Below, piece by piece: positions 1 to 10,880 of a stretch of 55,583 nucleotides of DNA. The stretch is from Gnetum montanum (lineage: Eukaryota > Streptophyta > Gnetopsida > Gnetales > Gnetaceae): assembly GCA_015680685.1 (NCBI GenBank), contig MNCI01033329.1, forward strand, positions 264,380 through 319,962. Reading direction: 5' to 3'. Each line of letters opens with the position of its first letter. The first letter of the stretch is position 1. The position numbers were made by a program, and so were the translations under genes. Under the pieces are notes generated by a model. It ran no database searches. It was given only the letters and a program-made list of their open reading frames with translations, and was not told where the DNA came from.

Positions 1-214
1 AAAAAAATTAAAAAATATTAATAATATAAAAAAAATATGTAAATAAAGAATGTGTAAACAAAAAGTTGTAAAACAAAAAGATGAAAAACTAAGAAGCCAC
101 TTATATGGTTAGCATGGATGGCCATCTCCCCCATGACTAAGTTGAAAGGAGGAGCTCCAAGATATGGAGTGTGGTTGTCTATCTAATGAGGTGTTTGTTG
201 TATTAGATGTTGAC

Positions 215-1500
215 TAGCTATTTCTTATCTTGACTCTCAGGTTTGTCAGTCATGATGGCTCCAGAAGGAAAGGTTTTGTAAATGATGTAAGGTCCTTCCC
301 ACCCACAATGTTTTGAACGTAGTTCATTAAGGTACATGTGTGGGGTTCCAATAGAAAACCTTATCTTGCGGTTGAGATTTGACTTTTCTAATTTTAAGGT
401 CATGGCACTTTTTGTTGTAGGCCTTGTGCAACTCATTAAATGATAGGGCCACCAATCGATTTTTGTCTTGTAGGTTGAGATTCAATAGTCTTTCATTTTT
501 TGCTAGACTCAATTCAAGGTCAAGGTCACAAGTTGTTGAAAGGGTACAAAGCTTGAATTGAATAGGAAGTGTTGGTAATTTTCCAGACACAAGCTCATAG
601 GAAGAGTAGCCTATAGGAAGTTTCCATGTTGAGTGCTACCCACAAAGGAAATCATTGAGTTTTGTTCTTTAGTCATTCCTATATTTGCTACCAATTCTTG
701 TTAGAATCCTTGTGATTTCCATATTGGTAACCTCAACTTGATCATTGACTTGGGGATGGTATGGTGTTATGAGTTTATGTTCAACCCCCAAGCATTGCAT
801 GAGCTTCTAAAAAGTAGTTCTTGTAAAGTGAGTTTCATTATTAGAAATTAATGCACATGGCACACCAAACCTATTTAAAATATTTTGTTGTACAAATCAA
901 GTAGTAGTAAAATATGTATAGTTGATGACAAGTATTGCTTCTGCCTATTTTGTACAATAGTCAATAGCAACTACGATGTATGACTTTCCATGTGACATGG
1001 GCATGATGGGACCCATGAAGTTAATGTCCTAGATGTCAAAGGGTTCGAGTGGTTGAATCCATTATTGAAGTCCCTTCATTTGAGCTGTCATTCCACCATC
1101 TCATTTGCATTATTCACAAGAGTAGATGTAATGGTGAGCATCCCTAAAGATTGTTGGCCAATAGTACCTTGCCATTAGGATTTTAATGGCTATGCATCTC
1201 CTAACATATTTTTCTCCACAAGGACCTTCATGAGCATCTTGGAGAATGTGTAGTTGATTGACATTAGGGACACACCAATGAACCAAGCCATTGGCGCATA
1301 CCTTGTAGAGGTGTTCATTGATCTCCATGAAGTGTTTTACCTGGTGAAGAAACCACCATTTCTTCTGGTGATCCAACCCTTATGGCATCTCTTGGGTGAG
1401 AAGATAGGTGAGAATGCCATCATACCATTTAAGCTTATTGGGAAATTATTTAGTTATAGCCCTAGCAAAGAGGAGCTCGTTAGGAAACATATTAGATAGT
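215..1500 (-). pseudogene. Ty3 integrase remnant (element A)
   Basis: Integrase inserts element cDNA into host DNA. On minus, an H2C2 zinc-finger section lies at 1376-1110 (HEGPCG..., then ARYYWPTIFRDAH, ending in a Cys), the catalytic core follows near 1020-830, and a C-terminal section at 590-220 resembles the Athila end (NRLVALS, a Lys-rich helix, then GPYIIYKTFPSGA). Frames shift and stops interrupt throughout, so no functional protein is possible. The family assignment is firm because B and C carry the same blocks at the same spacing. Confidence 0.85.
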
Positions 1501-1890
1501 GGGCTTTCTTCCTCTTTGGTTTTCCATCATAACTGAGACAAGTAATTAGCAACCACATTCTCAATGCCCTTTTGATCTACCATCGTAAGATCAAATTCTT
1601 GCAAGACCACCAGCCACCATATGACATAGGGACCATCGTTGTCTTATTCATCAAGAAGTAGATGGAACTATGGTCTGTGTGCACAAACACCTTGTGCCCA
1701 AGCACATAATGCCTGAACTTCTCTAGATCAAATACCACTATCATCAATTATTTTTCTATAGTGGTGTAGTTTAGTTGTGCACCCACAATGCTTCAACTAG
1801 TGCAGTGAATGTAGTATGGATGTTTCTTATCATCCATTTACGTAAGCATGGCTCCCAAGGCATAGTTTGATACATTTCTCATGATGTGGA
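1500..1890 (-). pseudogene. Ty3 RNase H remnant (element A)
   Basis: This domain would remove the RNA template strand during reverse transcription. It sits between RT and integrase as expected. The minus-strand translation parallels B 36486-36181, where a DDKKHPYY start, a NYTTIEKELMVVVF helix and a terminal GTENVVANYLS are readable. In A the same blocks are broken by extra stops and frame changes. Confidence 0.75.
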
Positions 1891-2830
1891 AGGATCTAGA
1901 CCAATTAGGTGCTTGTAGAATTAGAGTTTCCACAAGTTTCTCTTTCAACTATTAGAATGCCTTTTCACATTCCATGGTCCAAACAAATCGATCATCTTTC
2001 TTTATTAGTTCCACCAATAGCTTGACGACCTTAGAGAAATTCTCTATGAATCATTGGTAGTAGCCAGTATGTCCAAGGAATGACTATACATCTTTGATAA
2101 TTTTTGGTTAGTAGGTTATTTCCTAAATGACCCTTATTTTCTTAGGATCTACATTAATTCCTACTTGTAATATTTTGTGCCCTAATACAATGCCTTCTTA
2201 GACCATTAAGTGATTTTTTTAACACATCATTTTAGCACTTGCTCAAGGCAGTCCAAGGCTTGCTCAAATTTAGCTCCATAAGTGGAGAAGTCATCCATGA
2301 ATACTTTCACATCACTTTTGATTTGCTATTCAAAAATGTTTAGAACTAGGCATTGGAATGTAGTAGGATCATTGCATAGACCAAATGGCATCTTATAATA
2401 TGCAAAAGTTCCCCCATGGACTTGTGAATGTTTTCTTGGCTTAGTCCTTTGGTGGAATTTTAATTTGGTTATAGCCACTATAACCAACTAGAAAACTGTA
2501 GTAGCAATGCCCATATATTATGTCCAACACCTGATCAAAAAATGACAATGGAAAATGATTGTTAAATGTTGCGATATTTAGTAGTCGAAAATCAATGCAG
2601 ACCCACCACTTGTTATCTTTCTTTGGCACAATCATGAGTGGACTAACCCACTTACTATCTGCAATGACATAAATGAACCCCACATTGAGGATTTGTTCGA
2701 TTTTCTCTTTAAAAATCTACTTTATTTTGGAATTCAATAATCTTTGTGGCTATCTCTTTGGCTTCATGGCTAGATTAGTGTAGATGTGATGCTGACATAT
2801 CCTAGGATCAATCCCTATGAGTTCAAGATA
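1891..2830 (-). pseudogene. Ty3 reverse transcriptase remnant (element A)
   Basis: On minus at 2683-2441 the conserved RT start is readable: SKWVSPLMIVPKK, WWVCIDFRLLN and SGYNQIKIPPKD. Further on, the catalytic box FMDDFSTYG is intact at about 2298-2280 (Y/F-x-D-D). The rest shows frameshifts and stops. Length and order match Ty3 RT. The intact active-site box in a dead gene is simple chance retention. Confidence 0.88.
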
Positions 2831-3289
2831 TGACCAAGCAAAAACTATTTACCATTTTTCAACCATATTCAATAACATCATTTTTTTCTATAGAGCAAGA
2901 TTTGCATTAATTATGATCAGCTTCCCATTTTTAAAAACACATATTTCATTCTAGCTAGTAGCATTTTTATTTCAAGGGGCTCTTACTTAAAATTTTTAAG
3001 AATTTCCAACTCTTCCCAATAAGTATCAACATTTGCATCATTAGAGATTTGGTGATGAAATTTCTCTAGTTCATCCATGCCTATGACATATGCACATGTC
3101 AAGCTCCTTAGTTGGTTCCATGCAAAGTGTGTTTCTCTCAAAATCAACATTTAGCCATTGGTTGTCCCCCTATTTTTAGGCTACTATGTATAGACACATT
3201 TGAATTTTTGCTTCTAGTGCACACTGCTTACATGCAGAGATAGATTCTTGTTTCATGGCCTAACGTTTCTACACACAATTGTAGAAACT

Positions 3290-5096
3290 ATAAGTGTGAC
3301 ACTATGGGATAACATCCCTTAGGATGTTCATATTAGTAGATGTCACACCCAACATCATTATTTGATTCACTTCCTGCAACTTATTCTATTGCAACAATCC
3401 TACCCTTACCTCTTTGATAGGCACATTCAACTTCATTGCACCTCTTGCACTCACAATCACTACCTTGTTCATTGGACTCTTCAGCAATTTTTAGGATACC
3501 TTGAAATCTTCTATCCATGGAGTCCCATAACTAATGAACCTTGACCATAATTTTAGATTGAAATTTTTGGAGTGGCAATGTTTTCCTATTCACTAGCTCA
3601 TTAGGTGGATTTTTCTTCATTTTCACAGGATTGAGTCTCCCTCTTGCAAATGAAAGGATCATGGTTGTCCTCTTCTACACTTTCTCTTTTTCTTAATTTT
3701 CTCTCCTCTTTTACTACTTACTCAATTAGTCTTTGTTTCTGATGGGCACTTAATTCTGATAGTTGTCCTTGGGCATAGACACCAAGAGTTCTCCTCATTT
3801 ATAATGGAATCCCATCTACAATGTGGCAAAGTTGATTCAATTAAGAGTAACCATGGCCAGGACATTTGTGCATTAAGAAATATTATCGACTGATGGTGGC
3901 ATCCAAGGGTTCATGTGTTCCTTGTTTTCATCATTGGATTTTCCTTCTCAAGTTAGACACTTTGGAGTACATTTGATATTTTTCATTGAACAATTCAAGC
4001 ATGGTACCCCATTGTCTGATAGATTCTAATTCTAAGGATCGGTACTATTTTTTTGCTTCTTTAATGAGTGTCCATGGGAACAATTGAAGTTTTTTCCACT
4101 CATTCTCTATGTTTTGAAAGGAACATGCATTTTGAAAATCTTGGAGATTTTATTATGGATTAGAGTTATTTCCCCCTTCAAATTTATGGATATTGTTCAT
4201 GTTTAGCATTTTGATCCAACTATACTTCACATGCCTTGTTGAAATTCATACTACCTTTGTGATATTAAGCATACTTTGAGTAGTAAGCAAAGGTTCATCA
4301 AGGCCTTGATCATGGTGCGCCTACGATGCCCTCTACTACCCATTCATTCATGGCGATGTGCCCCTCTTAAATGCCCTTGTTCTTACCTTTCTTAATGGTC
4401 ATTTCAATCATTCCAATCCTGTCGATCATTTTGGTCACCTCCATCATAGTCTCATCTCCTACGGTTGCAATCATAGCTAGAAGAAGATGATGATGATAAT
4501 GACAAAGGTGAAGATGAAGGAGGAATAACACCATCATGGTGCTTGCTACCACCTCTTCAATGATTGCAACCATGATCATGATCTTGTTTCTTATCTGCAT
4601 TCTTAACTTGACTTGCCTCTTTCAATCCTTCTTTGTCATTGGATCTATTCTTACCAAAATTAGGATTATGAATCATGGACTACAAGTTCTCATTTTGACC
4701 TTCATCACTAAAGTCAAAGAGAAGAATTTCACTAAATGGAAAACCCCCAAAGAAGGGTCTCCCACCATCATTTTGGTACAATAAGAATGGAAAATCATTA
4801 AATCCTTTCCCTTCACAAATTCATGGTGTTGCTCTAATTGGAAATCTTGGAGACATTATGCCTCAATGGGACAATAAACCCTAGCATCACTATTTTGCAC
4901 AACATACTCAGCATGATGTTTTGGAAGACCTAGATGGATAAGTACTTGGTAAAGCATTGTAGGAACAAATCAATCAGGTGGAAACACAATGTTACTCTCC
5001 ATGTCATGCCACTATAGCTATTCATCCTAATGTAGGATGAAGGTAAAATTGGGTATATACTCATTAGGATGAGCAGATACCATTCGATGTGTAATT
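3290..5096 (-). pseudogene. gag remnant (element A)
   Basis: Gag forms the virus-like particle. The region matches B 39083-40890 in order: an N-terminal part, a low-complexity His/Asp/Arg-rich stretch (about 4600-4367), the gag core (about 4260-3600) and a C-terminal cysteine-containing segment. The start codon and first ~20 codons are missing. Upstream, the junction near 3280-3290 fuses gag straight to the region before RT, so the protease is gone. Confidence 0.75.
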
Positions 5097-5704
5097 ATTT
5101 TTCATCAAAAATTAAATAATAATAAAATATTTTTAATAATCAAATACTAAATTCTCAAAGATGTTATTTTTCAGCTACAACTTCAAGTAAAAATGTCATC
5201 CATGAAAGTTGACCAATTAATCTATTTTTCTCAATATTAATTTTTTTGGAGGGTCTAGAATGGAAAGCTTTCAACTTTTGTTGCTATTTGTTCTTTATTT
5301 CTAAATGATGTTTTCTTTTGTTTCTAGAGAGTGGTTTCTTATTCTCTTTATAAGAAACCCTTTAGTAAGAAGTGAAAACCCATAAGGATGCTTTTAGTAA
5401 GGTCCTTTTCCTACCCAAAAAATGAGCTTTTTAAGTTTTGTTGTAAGGATGAAAACCTAAAGAGGCATTTCCAAACTCATTGAACTTTTTCTTTAGAATC
5501 CTCCCAAAATAAATATCAATATTCTTTTTTTTAGAGAAAAATAGTCCTTAGATAATTGGTTTTTATTTAGCATTATTTGTGTAATATTAAATTATTTAGG
5601 ATCAATATTTACAGATTTTAATTAATGTACTTATAACTAGAGTCATTCTTCTCTAGTATAATTTTATATTAGATTTAAAAAATTTCATAATATAGGCATG
5701 ACCA
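5097..5704. other. Intergenic, no recognised feature
   Basis: AT-rich sequence between truncated element A and element F. No convincing coding frame, LTR end or repeat was recognised. Its last five bases (5700-5704, gacca) are the left target-site duplicate of element F. Confidence 0.5.
5700..5704. repeat. Target-site duplication of F, left
   Basis: The bases gacca are repeated at 9445-9449 directly outside the other LTR. Confidence 0.8.
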
Positions 5705-6535
5705 TGGTATAGGGGGTGTTGCACATTAATTAACCCCAATAGGACCCAATCCTCAATTGCTCGCAATGTAGCCCAACTCAAGACAAGACACTTATAATAG
5801 ATTATCCTAATCTCTCTCAAATGCTCTCCCTTGCCTCTCACTCAACTTCCTTTCACAAAATCTCTTCTTGTACATGTTCTCTTCCCTCAAGAGCTCCCTC
5901 TCTTTCCCTCTATTAGGATGTTTTGGCCTTTATCATTTGCACTTTAGCCTTTGGAACTTTAGCACTTGGCACTGTGGCTTTACAATGGTGAATTACATCA
6001 CTATTTATAAGCAACTGGAAGGTAAAATCTCAATAAACCTTTTCTCAACTCAACTTGAGGTTATTTAGATGTTTCCCAAGTCTTCTTACCTTCTCCCCAA
6101 CTATTTCCATCTTGCTTTGGCTATTTCCCAAATTGGAACAGTGTTTTCAAAAGTTTCCCCATGCATTTGGGTCATCTCTAGCTTTCCTAGGACATCTACT
6201 ATGAAAGCTTCTTATGAGAGAGATGTCTACTATTTTTTATAGATATCTTCTATGGACTGGACACATCTACACTTTAGGAAATACATCTATCTTTTTGGAG
6301 AGAGGTCTATCCTAAAGATGCCAAAAAATAAAAATGCTTATTTTGATGTTGGGAGCCTTTGGATGCCTCCCAAAAAGTCCCCATAGACCATAGAACCTTC
6401 TAAACTCATCAAAATAAGCCAAAACAACTTCAAACATGCCAAAACATCTAAGAATCATCCTCAATAAAATCATCACAAAATGACACATAGTATGTAGGGT
6501 AGAGCAAGGGAATAGAAAGAGGTGTCCCTCCACCA
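5705..6535 (-). repeat. 3' LTR of element F
   Basis: Direct-repeat partner of 8438-9444. Shared blocks include the Leu/Ser-rich-looking ctctccc region, several agatgtct/agacatct motifs (about 6180-6310) and the ending that carries cacatagtatgtaggg. It is ~170 bases shorter than the other LTR because a segment matching about 8485-8640 is absent. Confidence 0.85.
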
Positions 6536-6555
6536 ACTCTTCCATCCTTAAAAAT
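6536..6555 (-). other. Polypurine tract of F
   Basis: On minus, AAGGATGGAAGAGT lies directly before the 3' LTR start TGGTGG. Its position and purine content fit the plus-strand primer of reverse transcription. Confidence 0.6.
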
Positions 6556-6943
6556 GTCATGCTTCATGACCTTTCATAAGCTAGAAGGAACCATGCCCCC
6601 ATGACTCAAGTCCATCACAATAATCATGATTCAATGCATTATAAACATGAAAATAAATATCATTTAAGGCTTTGGTTTTGAGCTTCCCTTCCTCATGAGG
6701 ACTTGTCCGCATGCCCCACCATGCTTCCTTCATCTTATCTTCTCCTTGGAATGCTTCCCTTGCATCCCTATGATGACACAAACCTATAAAAAATAAATAA
6801 TAAGAAAAGGAAAAAATATTAGGCTTTCTTAATTCAACATCCTTTCTATTTTTGTTTTTCCTCTTCTTCACCTTATGCTTCTTGGTGTTTGGAAGACTAA
6901 CACTTAGCTTCCTTTCACCACCACCATGTAGATTGCCTTCATT

Positions 6944-7417
6944 CTACACTTCCATTTTACAACAAATATAATTAAATCCATTAACACACTTCACAAATTT
7001 ATCATTACTATAATCAATAGCAAGCATCTCCAAATTCTGGAAAATCATATCATTATCAATGTCTTCACTTACATCAATAACAACCTTCTCACAATGACTA
7101 TTCCAATAGCCATCATCATCAAACAATTTACCATTATTAGTCTTCCTCTTACTAATAATCACATCAAAAGTTACAACATGACTCTCAATCTCATAAAAAT
7201 CATCACAATGATCATGATGCTCATCATTACCATTGAATAAACCACTACTAAGATGAAGTGAAAAACTAACATTTATTACACTAGCTTCAACATGAGAGAC
7301 ATTACTACCATCAACAAGGTCAAGTTCACTCTTACTTACCTCTTCATGGCTTCTCCTATCCATCTTTTGTTCAACTTCTTCAATATGTGGCTGTCCAATC
7401 TCATCAAAGCTTTAAGG
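6944..7417 (-). pseudogene. F open reading region 2: acidic protein of unknown function
   Basis: On minus the frame is open from about 7417 (FDEIGQPHIEEVEQKMD) through MDRRSHEEVSKSELDLVD (ATG at 7363) to a stop at 6944, about 157 codons. It is rich in Asp, Glu, Asn and His, with a DDFYEIESHVVTFDV section and paired cysteines near the end (YICCKMEV). I recognise no family. The lack of stops is unusual among the decayed frames here. It is inside F, downstream of reading region 1, so it belongs to the element rather than the host. Confidence 0.45.
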
Positions 7418-7467
7418 TTCAAGATCCCAAATAGGAGTTCCCAATTTCAATGGATTCTTCTCTTCAG

Positions 7468-7553
7468 GTCCCCATAGACTCTAGAGTCTTCTAAACTCAT
7501 CAAAATAATCCAAAACTACCTCTAAACATGCCAAAACATCCTATAATCATCAT
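7468..7553 (-). repeat. LTR fragment inside the F interior
   Basis: About 85 bases (gtccccatagact..., ctaaactcatcaaaataat..., aaacatgccaaaacatc) closely match the LTR segments at about 6378-6460 and 9285-9360, in the same orientation. It is an internal duplicate of part of the LTR. Confidence 0.75.
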
Positions 7554-7658
7554 GAGCAAGCTCTTCATCCTACGTTGAAGGTACCAACTCAAAAGGTAAA
7601 CTCTCCTCCATAGTTTAACATTATATTCAGTAGAAACAACATTGAAGCAATTATTCTT

Positions 7659-8304
7659 CTACATACCTTGTCTAGAAGACTCACCTCTCTCCCATGTACC
7701 TTGGCTAGAAGACTCACCTCTCTCCCATGAGATAGTCTTAACTTGACTTACAATCTCCTTTTCCTTGCCACAAGGTATAGAAAAACTACAAAAATAATGA
7801 GTATCATACCTTCTAGTGCTACCCTTGATCCTTCTTGAAGAAGTCCCTTGATCTTTATCACTCTCTTGGCTTTGATCCTTCACCTCCCATGACTCACAAG
7901 GTAGGAACTCTCCTTGATCAGTAGCATACACCATCTTGGACTTTGAATATCTTTTGGTCCTCTTGATGAAGCTCTTAGCTTACTCCCTTGAAACCCTTAA
8001 GTATTAAGCACTCCCTTAATAAGAGATACTTAAGAACTTTTTTCATTGCTCTCTACTTCATCAGACCCTTTATCTTCCTTTCCTTCTCGATGGCTCAAAG
8101 TTGTTCTCTCAATTCTTCTCAAAATACTTTCATGTTAGTCTTGAATTTCTTAATATTCATTTTTGAAGTCTCTGTAGAATCTTGGTGCTTGTGGACCTTT
8201 ACTTTGAGAACTTCTTGCATTTCAACCACAAAAGCTTTAAAGGATTTCTTAAACTCTTGAAGCTCTTATCTAAGCTCTTGATATGTCTTCTTCTTTGGAG
8301 CCAT
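7659..8304 (-). pseudogene. F open reading region 1: charged, probably coiled-coil protein (gag position)
   Basis: The frame starts at the ATG at 8304 (MAPKKKTYQELR) in the first-gene position after the primer site. The first ~110 codons are rich in Lys, Glu, Gln and Leu with a helical, coiled-coil look, and are interrupted by several TAG/TGA codons. A frame change leads into an open 91-codon stretch (7934-7659) with Ser/Glu/Gln/Arg-rich sequence, including a short direct repeat (WERGESS twice). No zinc knuckle is visible. It may be a diverged gag or an element-specific protein. Confidence 0.5.
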
Positions 8305-8422
8305 ACCTAAAGCAAGAAGAATGATATCCAAAATAAAATACAAAAATATCCACAGCAATGTTCCTTTCATTCAAAGAAAACACCAAGCTTCAACATAAAA
8401 GTGTGGAAACCTCAAAACCTTT

Positions 8423-8434
8423 GCTATGATATGA
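8423..8434 (-). other. Primer binding site of F (initiator-Met type, decayed)
   Basis: Minus strand reads TCATATCATAGC, three bases inside the 5' LTR. The usual plant site complementary to initiator Met tRNA is TGGTATCAGAGC; nine of twelve positions agree. The following AAAGG is also common after such sites. Confidence 0.65.
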
Positions 8435-8437
8435 ATC

Positions 8438-9444
8438 TGTTTTAAGGGGTGTTTCACCTCAATAGACCCTAATAGGACCCAATCCATGACTTCCAAGCAA
8501 ATCAAGCTTATAAAATAAGAATAACATGGTAAAATAGAGAATATCACCCTTATATAAAGATAATTCTTAAAATACATAGAAAATACATCAAGGATGAGTA
8601 GCAAAAATCAACTCAAACTCTCTCAAGGATTTAAAGGCCACACATCTCCTTTCTTAATCCTCAACTGCTCACAATGGAGCCCAAGTTCAAGAATAGACAC
8701 TTATAAAGGATTATCTTAATCTCTCCCAAGTGCTCTCACTTGCCTCTCACTCAACTTCCTTCCATAAGCTCTTTTCTTGCACAAGCTCTCTTCCATCAAG
8801 AGCTCCCTTTCTTGCCCTCTATTAGGATGTTTGGCTTTCAGTGTTTGCACTTTGGCCCTTGGCACTAAGACTTTACAATGGTGAATTACATCAATATTTA
8901 TAAGCAATTGGAAGGTAAAAGCCCTAGAAACCTTTTCTCAACTCAACTTGATTTTCTTTAGATATTTCCTAAGTCTTCTCACCTTCTTCCCAGATATTTC
9001 TATCTTGTTTTGGTTGTTTTTCGAATTACAGCAACATTTTTAGAAGTTTCCCCATGTGTTTGTATCATCTTTGGCTTTTCTAGGACATCTACTATGAAAG
9101 GCCAGCTTTTAGAAGAGACATATACTATTTTTGTTAGATGTCTTCTATGGAATAGAGATGTCTACACTTTACGGGAGACATCTCTAGAAAGATGTCTATC
9201 TTTTTGAGGAGACATCTATCCCAAAGGTGCCAAAAATTAAAATGCTTGTTTTGATATTAAGAGCCTTTAGATGCCTCCCAAAAAGTCCCCATAGACCCTG
9301 GAACCTCCTAAACTCATCAAAATAATCCAAAAACACCTCTAAGCATGCCAAAAAATCCAAGAATCATTTTCAACAAAATCATCACAAAAAGACACATAGT
9401 ATGTAGGGTAGGGCAAGGGAATTAGAAGAGGTCTCCCTATAGTA
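8438..9444 (-). repeat. 5' LTR of element F
   Basis: Pairs with 5705-6535. It starts (plus reading) tgttttaaggggtgttt and ends just before the duplicated gacca. It contains ~170 bases (about 8485-8640) lacking in the 3' LTR, from an insertion here or a deletion there. Confidence 0.85.
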
Positions 9445-9449
9445 GACCA
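9445..9449. repeat. Target-site duplication of F, right
   Basis: The bases gacca match 5700-5704. Confidence 0.8.
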
Positions 9450-10140
9450 CCCATAAAGGTTTAATGTAATACATACTAATGATAATTAAAAGAAGAAATT
9501 CAACATCCTACACTATTATTACAAGTTATCCTTGTTTGAACTTTATTTAAACTTATATCTTTGATTCTCAGCTTTTTGTCTCAATAAATTTCAAACACCT
9601 GCAAAATTGGTAAAGACAAGCTAATTTGAATTTGACCAAGAGAAAAAACATCATGAGCTCAAAAGAACATCCATTATAACTCAAAGCTAAGTTTCGATCA
9701 CCAAAAGTACTAGGATTGAAAAGGGTAACTATCTATTTGTTGTAAGTAATTACTTACATGAAGAATGTCAAATTTTAATTGATTGTAGATTCTAATAATA
9801 TTGGATTTGCTGAGAGAATACCATCAACATATATCCCACCTTGCAAAAAGTAAGGTACCAAAAAATTAAGAGACTCAAATAGAATTAAATTCATGTATAT
9901 TTTTTAATGCATACAAATCCATTATCTTTGATAGTGAAGTCTCATTACAAATCATACTTTTAAATGAAATCCCACCTCTTAGGTGAGGTATGTGATGGGA
10001 CTGAATATCATTCCAACATGGGAATCCTTTATTGGATGTTTTGAGCTTGGTTGTAGGTTTGGCTTTACAGTAGAGCTTCTATTTGGATGGGTTCAAGTTA
10101 TCATCTTTTCTTTCATTAGAAATCTTTTGTTTCCACAAGT
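9450..10140. other. Intergenic, nothing recognised
   Basis: AT-rich spacer between F and the hairpin-repeat region. No coding frame or repeat end was found. Confidence 0.5.
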
Positions 10141-10880
10141 TATTTGTATCACATTAGCACATAGAACTGGATTTTTGGTTCTACAATAGCATACGCTTTT
10201 AATGGCTTCTCTCTCTACCATGTAAGCTTCTAGCTTTGGCATTATGATTTAGAACCAATTTTTGTTTCTACATAGGTTATCCAAAATGGTTCTACAAACT
10301 TAGTATCATCTGCTTTCAAATGTTTTAATTTAGCTTAACTCCTGGTTTTAGTTCTAGAACCAATTTTTGGTTTTATAAAGGTAAATCAAATTAACTCTAC
10401 CATGTCAGCTTCTTTTTTGTATAGACGGGACTTAGTGGAGTTGACATAAGTATTTTTAGAGCATGTGTACATAAAGAAATTTAATCTAGCTAAACTTGTA
10501 GAAACAATGTGTAGAACCATTTTTTGGTTATATATAGAAATGTGAAATGGTTCTACCATGTGAGGCTAGAGAGAGCACCAAATATAACCACCTTATAGGA
10601 TCATTTTTTGGTTCTACAAAGGGCTCCTACAATTAGCTCTTCCATATCAATTTCTAAAATAAGCACTTATTTAGAATCAATACTATAACCATTTCTTGGT
10701 TATACGAAAGCTCGTAAAAATTAACTCTACAATATCAGCATTTTCTGTATGCACACAAGACATGGTGGGATCAAGCTTAGCTTATCTTCAAATATGTGTG
10801 CTTTCAAATTTTTCATCCAATTTAACATCAACTTTAGAATCATTGTTTTGGTTTTCCAAGAACACTAATGTCACAACTTA
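10141..10880 (+). repeat. Degenerate repeat array with hairpin motif agaacca-n-tggttct
   Basis: Diverged copies of a unit containing agaaccattttttggttctaca occur at about 10162, 10251, 10356, 10513, 10597, 10682 and 10835. Several are followed by a ctctaccatgtcagc-like block. The core is a near-perfect inverted repeat (agaacca/tggttct). The same motif recurs at 14670 and inside the Copia LTR at 15483, so the array probably derives from that LTR family. Confidence 0.65.

Larger units (their letters stand above)
1..5096 (-). mobile_element. Ty3/Athila-like LTR retrotransposon A, 5'-truncated, runs off the left edge
   Basis: Read on the minus strand this is gag, then RT, RNase H and integrase, the Ty3 order. 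It lines up almost throughout with element B (about 34640-40890). The left end lies in the noncoding region after integrase, so the 3' LTR is outside the window. At the right, similarity to B stops at about 5096, roughly 70 bases short of the B gag start codon, so the 5' LTR, primer site and first ~20 gag codons are missing. It also lacks the protease segment (junction near 3280). Every frame carries many stops, mostly TAG and TAA. Confidence 0.9.
5705..9444 (-). mobile_element. Complete small LTR retrotransposon F, probably non-autonomous
   Basis: Two direct repeats (5705-6535 and 8438-9444) bound a 1.9-kb interior. The ends read TGGT...ACCA on the left copy. Both outer flanks carry gacca (5700-5704 and 9445-9449), a 5-bp target duplication typical of LTR elements. 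On minus, a sequence resembling the initiator-Met primer site follows the 5' LTR (8438 side), and a purine-rich tract precedes the 3' LTR. No protease, integrase, RT or RNase H was recognised inside, so it probably depended on another element in trans. The Met-type primer site fits Copia, but the superfamily is not proven. Confidence 0.85.

Noticed and set aside
1254-1499. Plus-strand ORF at 1254-1499 and its twin at 35926-36147
   Set aside because: They are opposite-strand shadows of the integrase region, similar only because A and B are related.
4367-4784. Met/Ile-rich ORFs on both strands near 4400-4780
   Set aside because: They are shadow frames of the low-complexity charged stretch of element A gag; the same appears in B and C.
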